Positions 40,991 to 49,659 of a stretch of 64,000 nt of DNA are shown piece by piece. How positions within the stretch are numbered: the stretch's first letter is position 1; each line of letters starts with the position of its first letter. The stretch spans positions 124,001-188,000 of the forward strand of contig NZ_JACHJB010000005.1 of the NCBI RefSeq assembly GCF_014207745.1. The letters are read 5' to 3'. The DNA comes from Nonomuraea muscovyensis. Lineage in GTDB: Bacteria > Actinomycetota > Actinomycetes > Streptosporangiales > Streptosporangiaceae. Position numbers and translations under genes: made by a program. The notes under the pieces are model-generated. The model saw only the letters and a program-made list of their open reading frames with translations, searched no databases and was not told the DNA's origin.

Positions 40991-42013
40991 ATGGTCGGAA
41001 TGCGGCGCCCCACGATGGCAGACGTCGCCCGCGAAGTCGGTGTGACGGCCAAGACCGTCTCGCGGGTGCTCAACGACGACGGCCCCGTCGCGGCCGACAC
41101 CCGTGAGCGCGTCCTCGCCGCGATGCGCAGGCTGGGCTACCAACCCAACCTGATGGCCCGCAACATGCGGGTCGGCGCTCGCGACGCCGCGATCGGGCTG
41201 GTCATCCCCGAGATGGGCAACCCGTTCTTCGGCACGGTCGCGGGCGGCATCGAGCACGCCGTCCGCGCCCGCGGCCTGACGCTCATCGTCGGCTCCTCCA
41301 GCGAGACGGCCGAGCTGGAGCAGTCGCTGATCGCCACGTTCCTGGCGCGCCGGGTCAGCGCCCTCATGGTGGTGCCGTCCGCCGCCAGCGACCACCGCCA
41401 CCTGCGGGCCGAACGGGCGGCGGGGCTGCCGATCGTCTTCCTCGACCGGCCGGCGGTCGGGATGGCAGCCGACCACGTGGTCAGCGGCAACCGCGAGGGC
41501 GCCCGCGAGGGGGTCGCGCACCTCGTGGGGCGCGGCCACCGCAGGATCGGCTTCGTCGGTGACCTGCCCGCCACCCTCTACACCCGCCGCGAACGCTTCC
41601 AGGGCTACCGCGACGCGCTGGAGGCGGCGGGCCTGCCGTTCGACCGGGCGCTGGTCGAGAGCGGCCACGACCAGGAGGCGGCCAGCGCCGCCGTGCGGCG
41701 GCTGCTGGCGCTGCCCGACCCGCCGACGGCCCTGTTCGCGGCGAACAACTTCGCCTCCATGGGCGCGGTCGTGGCGCTGGCCCGGGCGGGGCGGCGCGAC
41801 GTGGCGCTGGTCGGGTTCGACGACCTGCCGCTGGCCGAGGTGCTCGACCCGCCGCTGACGGTCGTCGCCCAGGATCCGGCCGCCATCGGAGCGGCCGCCG
41901 CCGAGCTGGTGCTGTCGCGGCTCGACGGCCACCGCACGAAGGCGGCCCGCCGCATGCACATCCCCACCCGTCTCGTCCCCCGCGGCTCCGGCGAGATCCC
42001 CCCGCCCCCCTGA
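40991..42013 (+). CDS. LacI family repressor of the fructose-type ABC operon
   Basis: The 340-residue protein has helix-turn-helix PTMADVAREVGVTAKTVSRV and hinge LGYQPNLMARNMR, then a periplasmic-binding-like effector domain. The HTH is ordinary for CG-centred palindromes such as the tandem sites at 38122-38153. It follows the ATPase by 13 bp. ATG 41000 is an alternative start. Confidence 0.92.
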   Translation: MVGMRRPTMADVAREVGVTAKTVSRVLNDDGPVAADTRERVLAAMRRLGYQPNLMARNMRVGARDAAIGLVIPEMGNPFFGTVAGGIEHAVRARGLTLIVGSSSETAELEQSLIATFLARRVSALMVVPSAASDHRHLRAERAAGLPIVFLDRPAVGMAADHVVSGNREGAREGVAHLVGRGHRRIGFVGDLPATLYTRRERFQGYRDALEAAGLPFDRALVESGHDQEAASAAVRRLLALPDPPTALFAANNFASMGAVVALARAGRRDVALVGFDDLPLAEVLDPPLTVVAQDPAAIGAAAAELVLSRLDGHRTKAARRMHIPTRLVPRGSGEIPPPP

Positions 42014-42063
42014 CGCTCCGGTACGCGTACGAGATCATCCCTGCGTCCCGAGGAGCACCCGCA

Positions 42064-42456
42064 GTGAGCCGCACCGTTCCCCCCGGCGAGATCCTCGACC
42101 ACGATGAGATCGCCCTGCTGCGCCGCGGCCTCGGCGAGTGGGGCGGCCCGGCCCGGCCCAGCAGGTCTCTGGCGGTCGCACTGGGGGCGGAGGACCCCGC
42201 TGACCTGCTGGAACAGTGCGGGAGGCTCCGTTCTGCCCTGGCCGCCGACCAGCCGCTCGCTCCCCTCGACTGGGCCCGCGTCCTGTTCGCCGTCGAGATC
42301 GTCTTCGCCAGCGACCTGCAGGGCTCGGGCGTCGACTGGCCCACGACGACCGGTTACAGCGATCAGGAGACCATCACGGCGCTACGCGTCATCCAGCGCA
42401 AGCTGGGCCCTGTCCTGCGCGACGTCTACGGCCAGAGCCTGAGCCGCAACCCTTAA
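42064..42456 (+). CDS. Conserved-looking hypothetical protein
   Basis: The 130-residue soluble, mostly helical protein has a GTG start at 42064 with GAGGAG 8 bp upstream. It has a cluster LDWARVLFAVEIVFASDLQG and a C-terminal helix ALRVIQRKLGPVLRDVYG. No domain was recognised. It lies 50 bp after lacI, facing the mca gene. Confidence 0.75.
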   Translation: MSRTVPPGEILDHDEIALLRRGLGEWGGPARPSRSLAVALGAEDPADLLEQCGRLRSALAADQPLAPLDWARVLFAVEIVFASDLQGSGVDWPTTTGYSDQETITALRVIQRKLGPVLRDVYGQSLSRNP

Positions 42457-42566
42457 CGACACCAGCGCGCACCGCTCACCCGGTCGGACTCCTCGACGGC
42501 GATCTGGTGGCCGGCGACGAGGAAGGCGTGGACGGCCACGAGTTGTTCGGCGGTGAACTCGCTCAT
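42453..42566 (-). CDS. Possible 37-residue peptide downstream of mca
   Basis: The frame MSEFTAEQLVAVHAFLVAGH ends in TAA and starts 14 bp after the mca stop, on the same strand. It overlaps the last codons of the opposite gene. The amphipathic look is protein-like but no family is known. Confidence 0.25.
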   Translation of the reverse strand: MSEFTAEQLVAVHAFLVAGHQIAVEESDRVSGARWCR

Positions 42567-42579
42567 CAGCCGGCGGGGG

Positions 42580-43404
42580 TCAGGGGCGGAGGCCGGCGAA
42601 CAGGTCGTCCTCGTGGGCCGGGGTGGCGACGCGGGACAGGACCCGGGTGAACGCCTCGTGGGAGAAGGCCTGCTGCTGGGCCTCCTCGGGCATGCGCAGC
42701 AGGAAGATGCTCTCGCCCTGGCTCTCGTGGGCCATCAGCGCCTTGAGCTTGCGCTCCACGTAGGGGGCGACGTCGACCACCGTGGTGACCTGCTCGTCGG
42801 GCGTGCCGAAGTCGTCGGACGGTCGGAAGTCGCCCAGGTCGGCGCCGCTCTCGCGCATCAGCTCGAACATCCGCTTGATCGCCGAGCGGGTGATCGCCGT
42901 GTAGTAGAACTTGGCCGGGACGCCGGTCGCCTCGACGGCCGCCACGGTGATGCGGTGGGCCTGGACGTGGTCGGGGTGGAAGTAGCCGCTGCCGCCGGTC
43001 TCGTCGTAGGTGACGACCACGTCGGGCCGGTAGTGCTCGATCAGCTCGCCGAGCCGGGCCGCGGCGGTCTCGACGGGCACGTTGGCGAACGCGTCGGGGT
43101 GGTGGTTGGTCTCCCAGCCGTCCATGCCGGAGTCGCGGTAGCCGAGCAGCTCCAGGTGGCCGATGCCGAGCACGGAGACCGACTCGCGCAGCTCGGCCAG
43201 CCGCCGCTCGGCGACGGCCGCGTCGTCGTGACCCGGCTCGCCCGGCTTGACGCCGCCGGGGCCGTCGCCCTGCTCGCCGTTGGTGCAGGTGACCAGCACG
43301 GTGCGGACGCCGTCCGCGGCGTAGCGGGCGAGGACGCCGCCGGTGCTCAGGCACTCGTCGTCGGGGTGGGCGTGCACGGCCATGAGGGTGAGTTGCCGGT
43401 CCAT
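42580..43404 (-). CDS. mca: Mycothiol S-conjugate amidase / LmbE family deacetylase
   Basis: The 274-residue protein has the PIG-L zinc motif AVHAHPDDECLSTGG, VLVTCTNGEQGD, YDETGGSGYFHPDHVQAHR (catalytic and zinc residues) and VERKLKALMAHESQ. These are the Mca subgroup features that cleave mycothiol-toxin conjugates. ATG 43404 was chosen because longer frames add an unrelated leader. It is divergent from the Nudix gene. Confidence 0.9.
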   Translation of the reverse strand: MDRQLTLMAVHAHPDDECLSTGGVLARYAADGVRTVLVTCTNGEQGDGPGGVKPGEPGHDDAAVAERRLAELRESVSVLGIGHLELLGYRDSGMDGWETNHHPDAFANVPVETAAARLGELIEHYRPDVVVTYDETGGSGYFHPDHVQAHRITVAAVEATGVPAKFYYTAITRSAIKRMFELMRESGADLGDFRPSDDFGTPDEQVTTVVDVAPYVERKLKALMAHESQGESIFLLRMPEEAQQQAFSHEAFTRVLSRVATPAHEDDLFAGLRP

Positions 43405-43565
43405 GGTCGCAAACCCTACTGCCCGGCACCGACAATCGCGCCGCCCCGTCGTCCGGGGGAGCACCGCCCGATGCGTGCGCCGACCCACGTCCCCGCACCC
43501 CCGACGTCGCCCATCCCGTCATTCGCACCCCCTCACCCGGGGAGGATCGGGCAGACTCCTGAGCC

Positions 43566-44711
43566 ATGACACATGACGGCGAGGCGTCCTGCGGGGGGCC
43601 CGGGCCGCTGGCGCGGGTGCTGGCCGAGGTGGCGGCGGAACGCGCGGCCCAGGACGCGATGTGGGGCGTCCAGGACTTCCCCGACGGCACGGGCCCCACG
43701 ACCCCCGCGGTCCCCGGGGCTCCCACGACCTCTGAGGGCGCCGGCCGCGGCGCCACGGACGCCGGTGACGGCACCGGCGTCGCCGGCCGTGCCGGTGTGG
43801 GCTTCGGCGGCGGCCTGGCGCGCGGGGTGGGTGAGGACGCGGGGGAGGCGGCCGAGCGGGCCAAGCGGGAGGTGACGGAGGCGGCCGCGCGAGGGGCACT
43901 GACGTGGCGGCACGTCCTGCACGAGGAGGTGCTGGAGGCGTTCGCCGAGGACGAGCCGGCCGCCCTGCGCGCGGAGCTCATCCAGGTGGCCGCGGTGGCC
44001 GTCAAGTGGGTCCAGGCCCTCGACCGGCGCCGGGAGCCACCGCCGCGACGGGACGCGCAGCGGTTCCGCGCCATCGTGGACGTGCACGTGCTCCTGCTCC
44101 GCCCGGCCGCCCCTCCCGTACGGACCGGCCCGGACGACGAATCCACGCCGAACGGCCTGGGCGGCGGGCTCACGCCGGGACCGGAAGGGTTCGCCGGGAG
44201 CGGACCGAGCGATCGGCTCGCGCGGCGAGGGCCGGAAGGCGGACCCATGTGGAACGGGCCGGGCGACGGGGTCGCGCGGGGCCTGCCGGGCGGTGTGCTC
44301 CGGGCGGGCGGGACGGGTGCCCGCGTGCGCGAGGTGCTCATGGGACGCCGGAGGGGCACCGGTTATGGCGACGGTCTGTGGCATCTGCCGTCCGGGCACC
44401 TGGAGGCCGGCGAGTCCGTGGTGCGGGCCGCCGTGCGGGAGGCGCGCGAGGAGGTGGGCGTCGTCGTCGACCCGGACGACCTGACGTTCGTCCACGTCAT
44501 GCACCGGGCGCCCGACCGCGTCGGGCTGTTCTTCGCCGCCAACCGGTGGGCGGGCGAACCGTACAACGCCGAGCCGCACAAGTGCTCCGAGCTCGGCTGG
44601 TGGCCGCTCGACCGGCTGCCGGCCGACATGGTCGGCTACCCCGCCGCCGCGCTGGCGCGGATCCGGGACGGGGTGCCCTTCGCCCATCACGAGTGGCTCC
44701 CCGGTCACTGA
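43566..44711 (+). CDS. Nudix hydrolase fused to an N-terminal helical domain, with disordered insertions
   Basis: The 381-residue protein has an N-terminal part (about 10-155; LAEVAAERAAQDAMWGVQDF ... LTWRHVLHEEVLEAFAEDEP ... LRAELIQVAAVAVKWVQALD) resembling MazG-like pyrophosphatase helices. The Nudix domain (about 160-375) has the box GHLEAGESVVRAAVREAREE. A ~70-residue Pro/Gly-rich insertion (about 178-245) separates the first Nudix strand (VDVHVLLLRP) from the rest, and another (about 40-90) splits the N-terminal domain. It probably hydrolyses a nucleotide derivative. Confidence 0.8.
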   Translation: MTHDGEASCGGPGPLARVLAEVAAERAAQDAMWGVQDFPDGTGPTTPAVPGAPTTSEGAGRGATDAGDGTGVAGRAGVGFGGGLARGVGEDAGEAAERAKREVTEAAARGALTWRHVLHEEVLEAFAEDEPAALRAELIQVAAVAVKWVQALDRRREPPPRRDAQRFRAIVDVHVLLLRPAAPPVRTGPDDESTPNGLGGGLTPGPEGFAGSGPSDRLARRGPEGGPMWNGPGDGVARGLPGGVLRAGGTGARVREVLMGRRRGTGYGDGLWHLPSGHLEAGESVVRAAVREAREEVGVVVDPDDLTFVHVMHRAPDRVGLFFAANRWAGEPYNAEPHKCSELGWWPLDRLPADMVGYPAAALARIRDGVPFAHHEWLPGH

Positions 44712-45100
44712 CCCCGGGGGCGCCGTCGATCTCGGCTCCCGGACGGTGCGCCGGCGGCTGCCATGGTCGACCAGCCACCTACCGGAGGCCTCTCTTGTTC
44801 GATCTACGCCACGCTCCACCCCGCCAGATCGACTGGCGCCGCAGCGCGCTTTCCATACCCGCCGCCGGCAGTTTGCGCTGACTGCGCACCGGCTGCCCCG
44901 TCGAGGAGCCGGTCAGCGCCGCGATCACAGCAAAAGCTCAGGTCGGGCACATTGTCGGCTGGGTTCGTGGCCAACGGGCAGACGAAGCTGATCTTGTGGT
45001 TGTAATCTTCCCTGCGTCGTTCGCCGACTCCCGGGAAGACGCCACGCTACCCCGGCGAGGCGGTGACGTCTCACAGACACAGCGAAGATGAGGAAAGCTC
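44712..45100. other. Gene-poor stretch between Nudix and BNR genes
   Basis: This 389-bp region has lower GC after 44920. A short open frame (44763-45005) lacks a ribosome site or recognisable similarity. A GAGGAAAG ribosome site for the next gene lies at its end. Otherwise nothing is identified. Confidence 0.5.
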
Positions 45101-46567
45101 GTGATCCGACGTTCCAGGGCGCTCTTAGCCGCAGCCGCCACCCTGTTCGCCTGCACCGTTGTGCAGCCCGCCTCCGCGGATGACGCCGCGACTCCCAGAC
45201 CTGCCATCGTGCGGCCGGTCTCGGGTATCAGCCCGCTGCCCGCGGGCTGCGGACTGCCCCCGGCCGACGGCTACACCCTGAACCCGAACACCGAAGTCCT
45301 GCCCATGCTGGCGAGGGACCCGAAGCGTCCGCAGCGCCTCGTCACGGTGTTCCAGCAGGACCGCTGGAACCGGTACGGCAGCAACGGCGCGGTGACCGCC
45401 GTGTCGGACGACTACGGTCTGACCTGGCAGCAGTCCGAGAACCAGCCCGCCTTCTCCCGGTGCAACGGCGGTACGAGCGCCAACGGCGGAGACTACGACG
45501 TCACGACGGACCACTGGGTCACGGTCACGCCGTCGGGTACGGCGGTGGCCGCGTCCTTGTCGATGTCCCGCGCCGGCGACGTGACCGCCATCCTGGTGGC
45601 CCGATCCGCCGACGGCGGCCGGACCTGGGACGCGCCGGTCACCCTGCAACGGGACGACAACCCGCGATTCTTCAACGACCGCCCGTCGGTGACCGCGGAC
45701 CCGTACCACCCAGGCGTGGTCTACGCGGTGTGGGACCGCATCGACAACCAGTCGACCAGCACGACGGAGAACTGGGTACAGCCGATCTATCTGGCGAAGT
45801 CGACCGACGACGGGCGCACCTGGTCCACGAGCAAGGTGTACGACGTGCCCACCAACAGCGGCGTCATCGGCACCCAGTTGGTGCCGCTCCCGGACGGGAC
45901 GCTGCTGATCGGCATGCATCACGAGACGAGCACCGACGGCGCCACCCAGGTCATCCGCTCGACCGACGGCGGCCGGACCTGGTCGGAGCCGACCCTGAAC
46001 GTCCCGGCCCCGCTCGCGGTGGGCCCCCGCATCCCGGACCCGGACGACTCGGGTGACCCGGTGCGCAACGCCGCCCTGCCGCTGCTGGCCGCCCAACCGG
46101 GCACCCAGGTGGTCAACGCCGTCTGGCAGAGCCAGGACTCCGACGGCACCTTCCACGTGGCCTACTCGCGATCGGCGGACGGGGGGAAGACGTGGTCCAG
46201 CCCGGTCCGCCTGGACAAGACCCCCACCGGTTCCGCCGCCGTACCGGTCGTCGCCGTGTCCCGGACGGGCACCGTGGCGGTCACCTACTACGACTTCCGC
46301 AACAACACGCCTGACCCCGCCACCCTGCCCACCGACCTGTGGGCCGTCACGTGCGCGAGCAACTGCACGCAGCCCAGGGCATGGCGCGAACAGCACATCG
46401 AGGGGCCGTTCGACACGCGGAAGGTTCCGGTGACGAGCGTGGGACGCCTGCTCGGGGACTACACCGGCCTGGTCTCGGTCGGCAGCGCCTTCACAGCCGT
46501 GTACGGCGTGTCCACCAACGATGCCGCCAACCCCGTGGACCTGCACAGCGCGGTCTTCTCCGGCTGA
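45101..46567 (+). CDS. Secreted BNR/Asp-box (sialidase-like beta-propeller) protein
   Basis: The 488-residue protein has a Sec signal peptide (about 1-26, ALLAAAATLFACTVVQPASA). Repeated Asp boxes follow, SADGGRTWDAP, STDDGRTWSTS, STDGGRTWSEP and SADGGKTWSSP, plus a variant SDDYGLTWQQS. This is the pattern of six-bladed sialidase-type propellers. No clear Arg triad or FRIP motif was identified, so enzymatic sialidase activity is uncertain. GTG 45101 has GAGGAAAG upstream. Base use is slightly less GC-biased than the neighbours. Confidence 0.82.
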   Translation: MIRRSRALLAAAATLFACTVVQPASADDAATPRPAIVRPVSGISPLPAGCGLPPADGYTLNPNTEVLPMLARDPKRPQRLVTVFQQDRWNRYGSNGAVTAVSDDYGLTWQQSENQPAFSRCNGGTSANGGDYDVTTDHWVTVTPSGTAVAASLSMSRAGDVTAILVARSADGGRTWDAPVTLQRDDNPRFFNDRPSVTADPYHPGVVYAVWDRIDNQSTSTTENWVQPIYLAKSTDDGRTWSTSKVYDVPTNSGVIGTQLVPLPDGTLLIGMHHETSTDGATQVIRSTDGGRTWSEPTLNVPAPLAVGPRIPDPDDSGDPVRNAALPLLAAQPGTQVVNAVWQSQDSDGTFHVAYSRSADGGKTWSSPVRLDKTPTGSAAVPVVAVSRTGTVAVTYYDFRNNTPDPATLPTDLWAVTCASNCTQPRAWREQHIEGPFDTRKVPVTSVGRLLGDYTGLVSVGSAFTAVYGVSTNDAANPVDLHSAVFSG

Positions 46568-46589
46568 GCGGTTGTGCCCCGCCGGCGCC

Positions 46590-46835
46590 GCGGCATCGGA
46601 CCGTCCTGACCGCTGCGGCAGTGCCTGCAGGCCGAGGTTGTTGCGGGGGAGGCCCTCCGGCGCGTCGCGGTCGCCGGCCACGGACCCCTCGGGAACGGCC
46701 TGCAGGAGGGCGGCGAGCTTCTCGTTCTCGTACGGGCCGTACGCCTCGGCGGTGTCGATGTACGTGATGCCTGACCGCCCAAGGCCACGGTCTGCATTCT
46801 GCTCACGTCCTTCCTGCCGGGTGGGGTGGTCATGC
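46590..46835 (-). pseudogene. Aldo/keto reductase remnant
   Basis: One reading frame gives GITYIDTAEAYGPYENEKLA, the catalytic Asp/Tyr region of aldo/keto reductases. It continues to NNLGLQALPQRSG. A start-like RMQTVALG is in another frame, directly upstream. Most of the ~310-residue family length is missing, and a deletion plus frameshift separate the pieces. The rest of 46568-46887 holds no gene. Confidence 0.5.
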
Positions 46836-46887
46836 CGCCTCACCCTGGTGCGCGCCACAGGTCGAACCCGGGAGGCCGCGCCGGGGC

Positions 46888-47886
46888 CTATCCGTCCCGG
46901 CCGGCGGCCGTCGCGGGCCAGACGGCCGCCAGGCGGCGGTAGGAGTCGAGGCGGCGGTCCAGGTCGTAGGTGTTCATGGTGACCAGCACCTCGTCCGCCC
47001 CCATCACGTCCACCAGGCCGCCCAGCTCCAGCGCGACCTCCTGCGCCGTCCCGTGGACGCGCCCCTTGCGCGCCTCCTCGAACAGCGCCCGCTCCCGCTC
47101 CGTCATCTCCAGCGCCAGCACCTCCTCCGCCGGCGCCAGCGGCGGGAAGGAACCGCGGGTGCGCGCGTGGGCCGTGGACCACGCCTCCGGCACCTGCAGC
47201 AGGGCCGCCTCCCGCGCCGTCGGCCCGACCGCGACGTCCACCGCCGCCACCACGTACGGCAGGGCCGCCCACGCCGAGGGCCGGAACCCGGCGCGGTACC
47301 GCTCGACCGCCTCCCGGGCCCGCCCGCCCGTCCCGCCGATCACCAGGGGCAGTCCGTGCGCGGCGGCCACGTCCGCGCCCGCCCCCATCGCCAGCACGAA
47401 CACCTGCGGCCTGAGCCCTTCGGCGGGCAGCGCGTGCACGCCCGGGTACGCGGACCGGCCGGTGAAGAAGCCGAGCAGCTCCGCCAGCCGGTCGCCGAAG
47501 TCGTCGGCCTCCTCCTTGCCGACCCCCAGCGCCCGCCGGATGCCGCCCGTGAACCCCACCGACCGGCCGAGCCCCATGTCGACGCGGCCCGGGTGGAGCG
47601 ACTCCAGCACGCCGAACTGCTCGGCCACCACCAGCGGCCGGTGGTTGGGCAGCATCACCCCGCCGGTGCCCACCCGGATGCGGGAGGTGGCGGCGGCCAC
47701 GGCCGCCGCCAGCACGGTCGGCGCGGACCCCGCCGCCCCCGGCACGCTGTGGTGCTCCGACACCCAGAAGCGGTGGTAGCCGAGCTCCTCGGCCTGCCGC
47801 GCGAAGCGGACGGTGTCGCGCAGCGCCTCGGCGGGCGGGTGGCCCTGCCTGACGAGCGAGCGATCGAGGATCGAGAGCCTGGTCAC
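46888..47886 (-). CDS. LLM class flavin-dependent oxidoreductase (luciferase-like)
   Basis: The 332-residue protein starts at GTG 47886 (a GTG at 47901 would add five residues). Family signatures are RLSILDRSLVRQG, YHRFWVSEHHSVPGAAGSAP, TGGVMLPNHRPLVVAEQFG, HPGRVDMGLGRSVGF and a C-terminal DEVLVTMNTYDLDRRLDSYR. It likely uses FMNH2 or F420 on an unknown substrate. It is the last gene downstream of the sigma/membrane-protein pair, separated by about 30 bp. Confidence 0.9.
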   Translation of the reverse strand: MTRLSILDRSLVRQGHPPAEALRDTVRFARQAEELGYHRFWVSEHHSVPGAAGSAPTVLAAAVAAATSRIRVGTGGVMLPNHRPLVVAEQFGVLESLHPGRVDMGLGRSVGFTGGIRRALGVGKEEADDFGDRLAELLGFFTGRSAYPGVHALPAEGLRPQVFVLAMGAGADVAAAHGLPLVIGGTGGRAREAVERYRAGFRPSAWAALPYVVAAVDVAVGPTAREAALLQVPEAWSTAHARTRGSFPPLAPAEEVLALEMTERERALFEEARKGRVHGTAQEVALELGGLVDVMGADEVLVTMNTYDLDRRLDSYRRLAAVWPATAAGRDG

Positions 47887-47920
47887 GTACGGGTGCAACA
47901 CGGGCGGCCGTGGATAATTC

Positions 47921-48952
47921 CTATTCCCGGAAGAGGCCGACCGACCAGCGGACGAGCCGGTCGGGGGCCTCGGCCCGCATCGACGCCTTCACCGTGATGG
48001 TCGCCGACCGGCCCTTCGGCACGGCGAACTCCTTGATCGCCGACGGGAACGCGCCCCGCTTCCACACGCCGCACGAGCTGCTGGCGCCCGTGTCCCGGCC
48101 GTTCAACTCGTATCGGAACTCCAGCCGGTCGGCCAGGTCGCCGGTGCAGATCTGGTCGACGCCGATCGGCCGGCCGTCCCCGCGCACCCGGAACGTGACG
48201 GAGGACTCGCGTGGCCAGGTGCCCGACCGGGACTCCGCCAGCTCGAACGCGCCGGCGCGGCGGGGAAGCGGCCGCGGCGCCTCCGGCTCGACCGGCTGGG
48301 CCGGCGGCGTCCACTCGTACACGGCCAGCGACCAGTCGCCCCGCTCCTCCTTCACCGGCCGGCACGGACCGCCCGGCTTCTCGCGCGTGCAGGCCGTGCC
48401 ATGGGTCGTCGTGTCGAAGGTGACGGTGGCCTCCTTCGCGCCGCCCGCCGGCACGGGCAGTGCGACGAGCTGTCTGCCCGGCCGGCAGAACACGCCGGCG
48501 GTCACGGGCCTGCGGCCGATACTGATCTTGGGGCTGGCGGCCCTCGTGGACCCGGCGCAGGTGACGGCCACGTCGAGCGGCCTGCCGGTCACGGGGATCG
48601 TGACCGTGGCCTTCCTGGGGCCCGTCCTGGCGAGGGAGACCAGGTCCAGTCGCCGGTACTCGGCTCCGTCGGCCGAGGTGAACGACTCGGGCAGCTCGGG
48701 CGCGTCCGCGGAGGTCGGCACGACCGCGGTGTCGTCGGCGGGCCGGGGAGCAGCCGCCGTACCGGGAAGGAAGGCGAAGCCCAGTGCGGCGACCGTCGTC
48801 ACGGCCGCCCCCGCGCCGGCGACCATGACGGCGCGCCGGCGCCGCCGCATCCGGCGGATGCGGGCCCGCACCTGGTCGGGGCGGGTGGGGTTGGCCGGCG
48901 CGGGGCCGTCGCCGTGCTCGCGCAGCACATCACGCAGATCTTGTACGGTCAC
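47921..48952 (-). CDS. Membrane-anchored partner of the SigE-type sigma factor
   Basis: The 343-residue protein starts at GTG 48952 in a GTGA overlap with the sigma stop. It has a short cytoplasmic N terminus (VQDLRDVLREHGDGP, RARIRRMRRRRRAVM) and one transmembrane helix (about 50-72, VAGAGAAVTTVAALGFAFLP). Two extracytoplasmic beta-rich repeats follow, with cysteine pairs (VTCAGS, VFCRPG; DQICTGD, SSCGVW). It is probably the anti-sigma or sensing partner. A canonical zinc anti-sigma motif is absent. Confidence 0.78.
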   Translation of the reverse strand: MTVQDLRDVLREHGDGPAPANPTRPDQVRARIRRMRRRRRAVMVAGAGAAVTTVAALGFAFLPGTAAAPRPADDTAVVPTSADAPELPESFTSADGAEYRRLDLVSLARTGPRKATVTIPVTGRPLDVAVTCAGSTRAASPKISIGRRPVTAGVFCRPGRQLVALPVPAGGAKEATVTFDTTTHGTACTREKPGGPCRPVKEERGDWSLAVYEWTPPAQPVEPEAPRPLPRRAGAFELAESRSGTWPRESSVTFRVRGDGRPIGVDQICTGDLADRLEFRYELNGRDTGASSSCGVWKRGAFPSAIKEFAVPKGRSATITVKASMRAEAPDRLVRWSVGLFRE

Positions 48953-49437
48953 CGGTGCAGCTCCTTCACGATCGACTCGTCCACGCGCAGCTTGGCCAGC
49001 GCCTTGGCGGTCTGGCTCTTTATCGTGCCGGGGTTGCAGCCCATCAGCCGGGCCACCTCGGCCACCGCCAGGTCCTCGTAGAAGCGCAGCACGACCACGG
49101 CGCGCTGCTTGGCGGGCAGCCGGCCCACGGCCCGCCACAGCGCCTCCCGCTCGCCGACCCCGGCGACGTCGTCGCCGGTCGGTGCGTCGGGCAGGTCGGC
49201 GCTGGGCAGCTCGCGGCGCCACCTGCGCCGCCACCACGACGTATAGGTGGTCACGAGCACCCGGCGGACGTACGCCTCCGGCTCGTCGATGCCCGGCCAG
49301 GCGAACCAAGCCTTGGCCAGCGACTCCTGCAGCAGGTCCTCCGCGAGGGCCCAGTCCCGGGTCAGCAGGTAGGCCGTGCGTAACAGCAGGTCGGACCGCG
49401 CGAGCACGAAGTCCTGATATATCGCCCGATCTGCCAC
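48949..49437 (-). CDS. SigE family ECF RNA polymerase sigma factor
   Basis: The 162-residue protein has region 2 (RTAYLLTRDWALAEDLLQES, with AWFAWPGIDEPEAYVRRVLV) and region 4 (LPAKQRAVVVLRFYEDLAVA, HTH around MGCNPGTIKSQTAKALAKLR). SASP-type SigE proteins (about 170 residues) are abundant in actinomycetes. It is co-translated with the following membrane protein. Confidence 0.93.
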   Translation of the reverse strand: MADRAIYQDFVLARSDLLLRTAYLLTRDWALAEDLLQESLAKAWFAWPGIDEPEAYVRRVLVTTYTSWWRRRWRRELPSADLPDAPTGDDVAGVGEREALWRAVGRLPAKQRAVVVLRFYEDLAVAEVARLMGCNPGTIKSQTAKALAKLRVDESIVKELHR

Positions 49438-49659
49438 CTGATGCCTCCTGTCGGCGCTTCTGCCGGCGCCCGCTCAACCACATCCAGCCGCGTGGCCCCG
49501 GATGTCCGGGGCCACTGCCGGTAGTGACGCATCGGCGCCGCCCCCGGGTTGCCCGGCCGGTCGGAGGACCGGAAAGGGCGCCCGCGTGAAGACGGCGGGG
49601 CAGCCGGAGGGGATGCGCGCGGGTGAAGGCGGCAGGTGGCCGGAAGAGCGAGGGCGCGG

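Noticed and set aside
44763..45005. An 80-codon frame in the gap before the BNR gene, possibly a transposase tail
   Set aside because: There is no ribosome site, no conserved residues, no terminal repeats and no target-site duplication.
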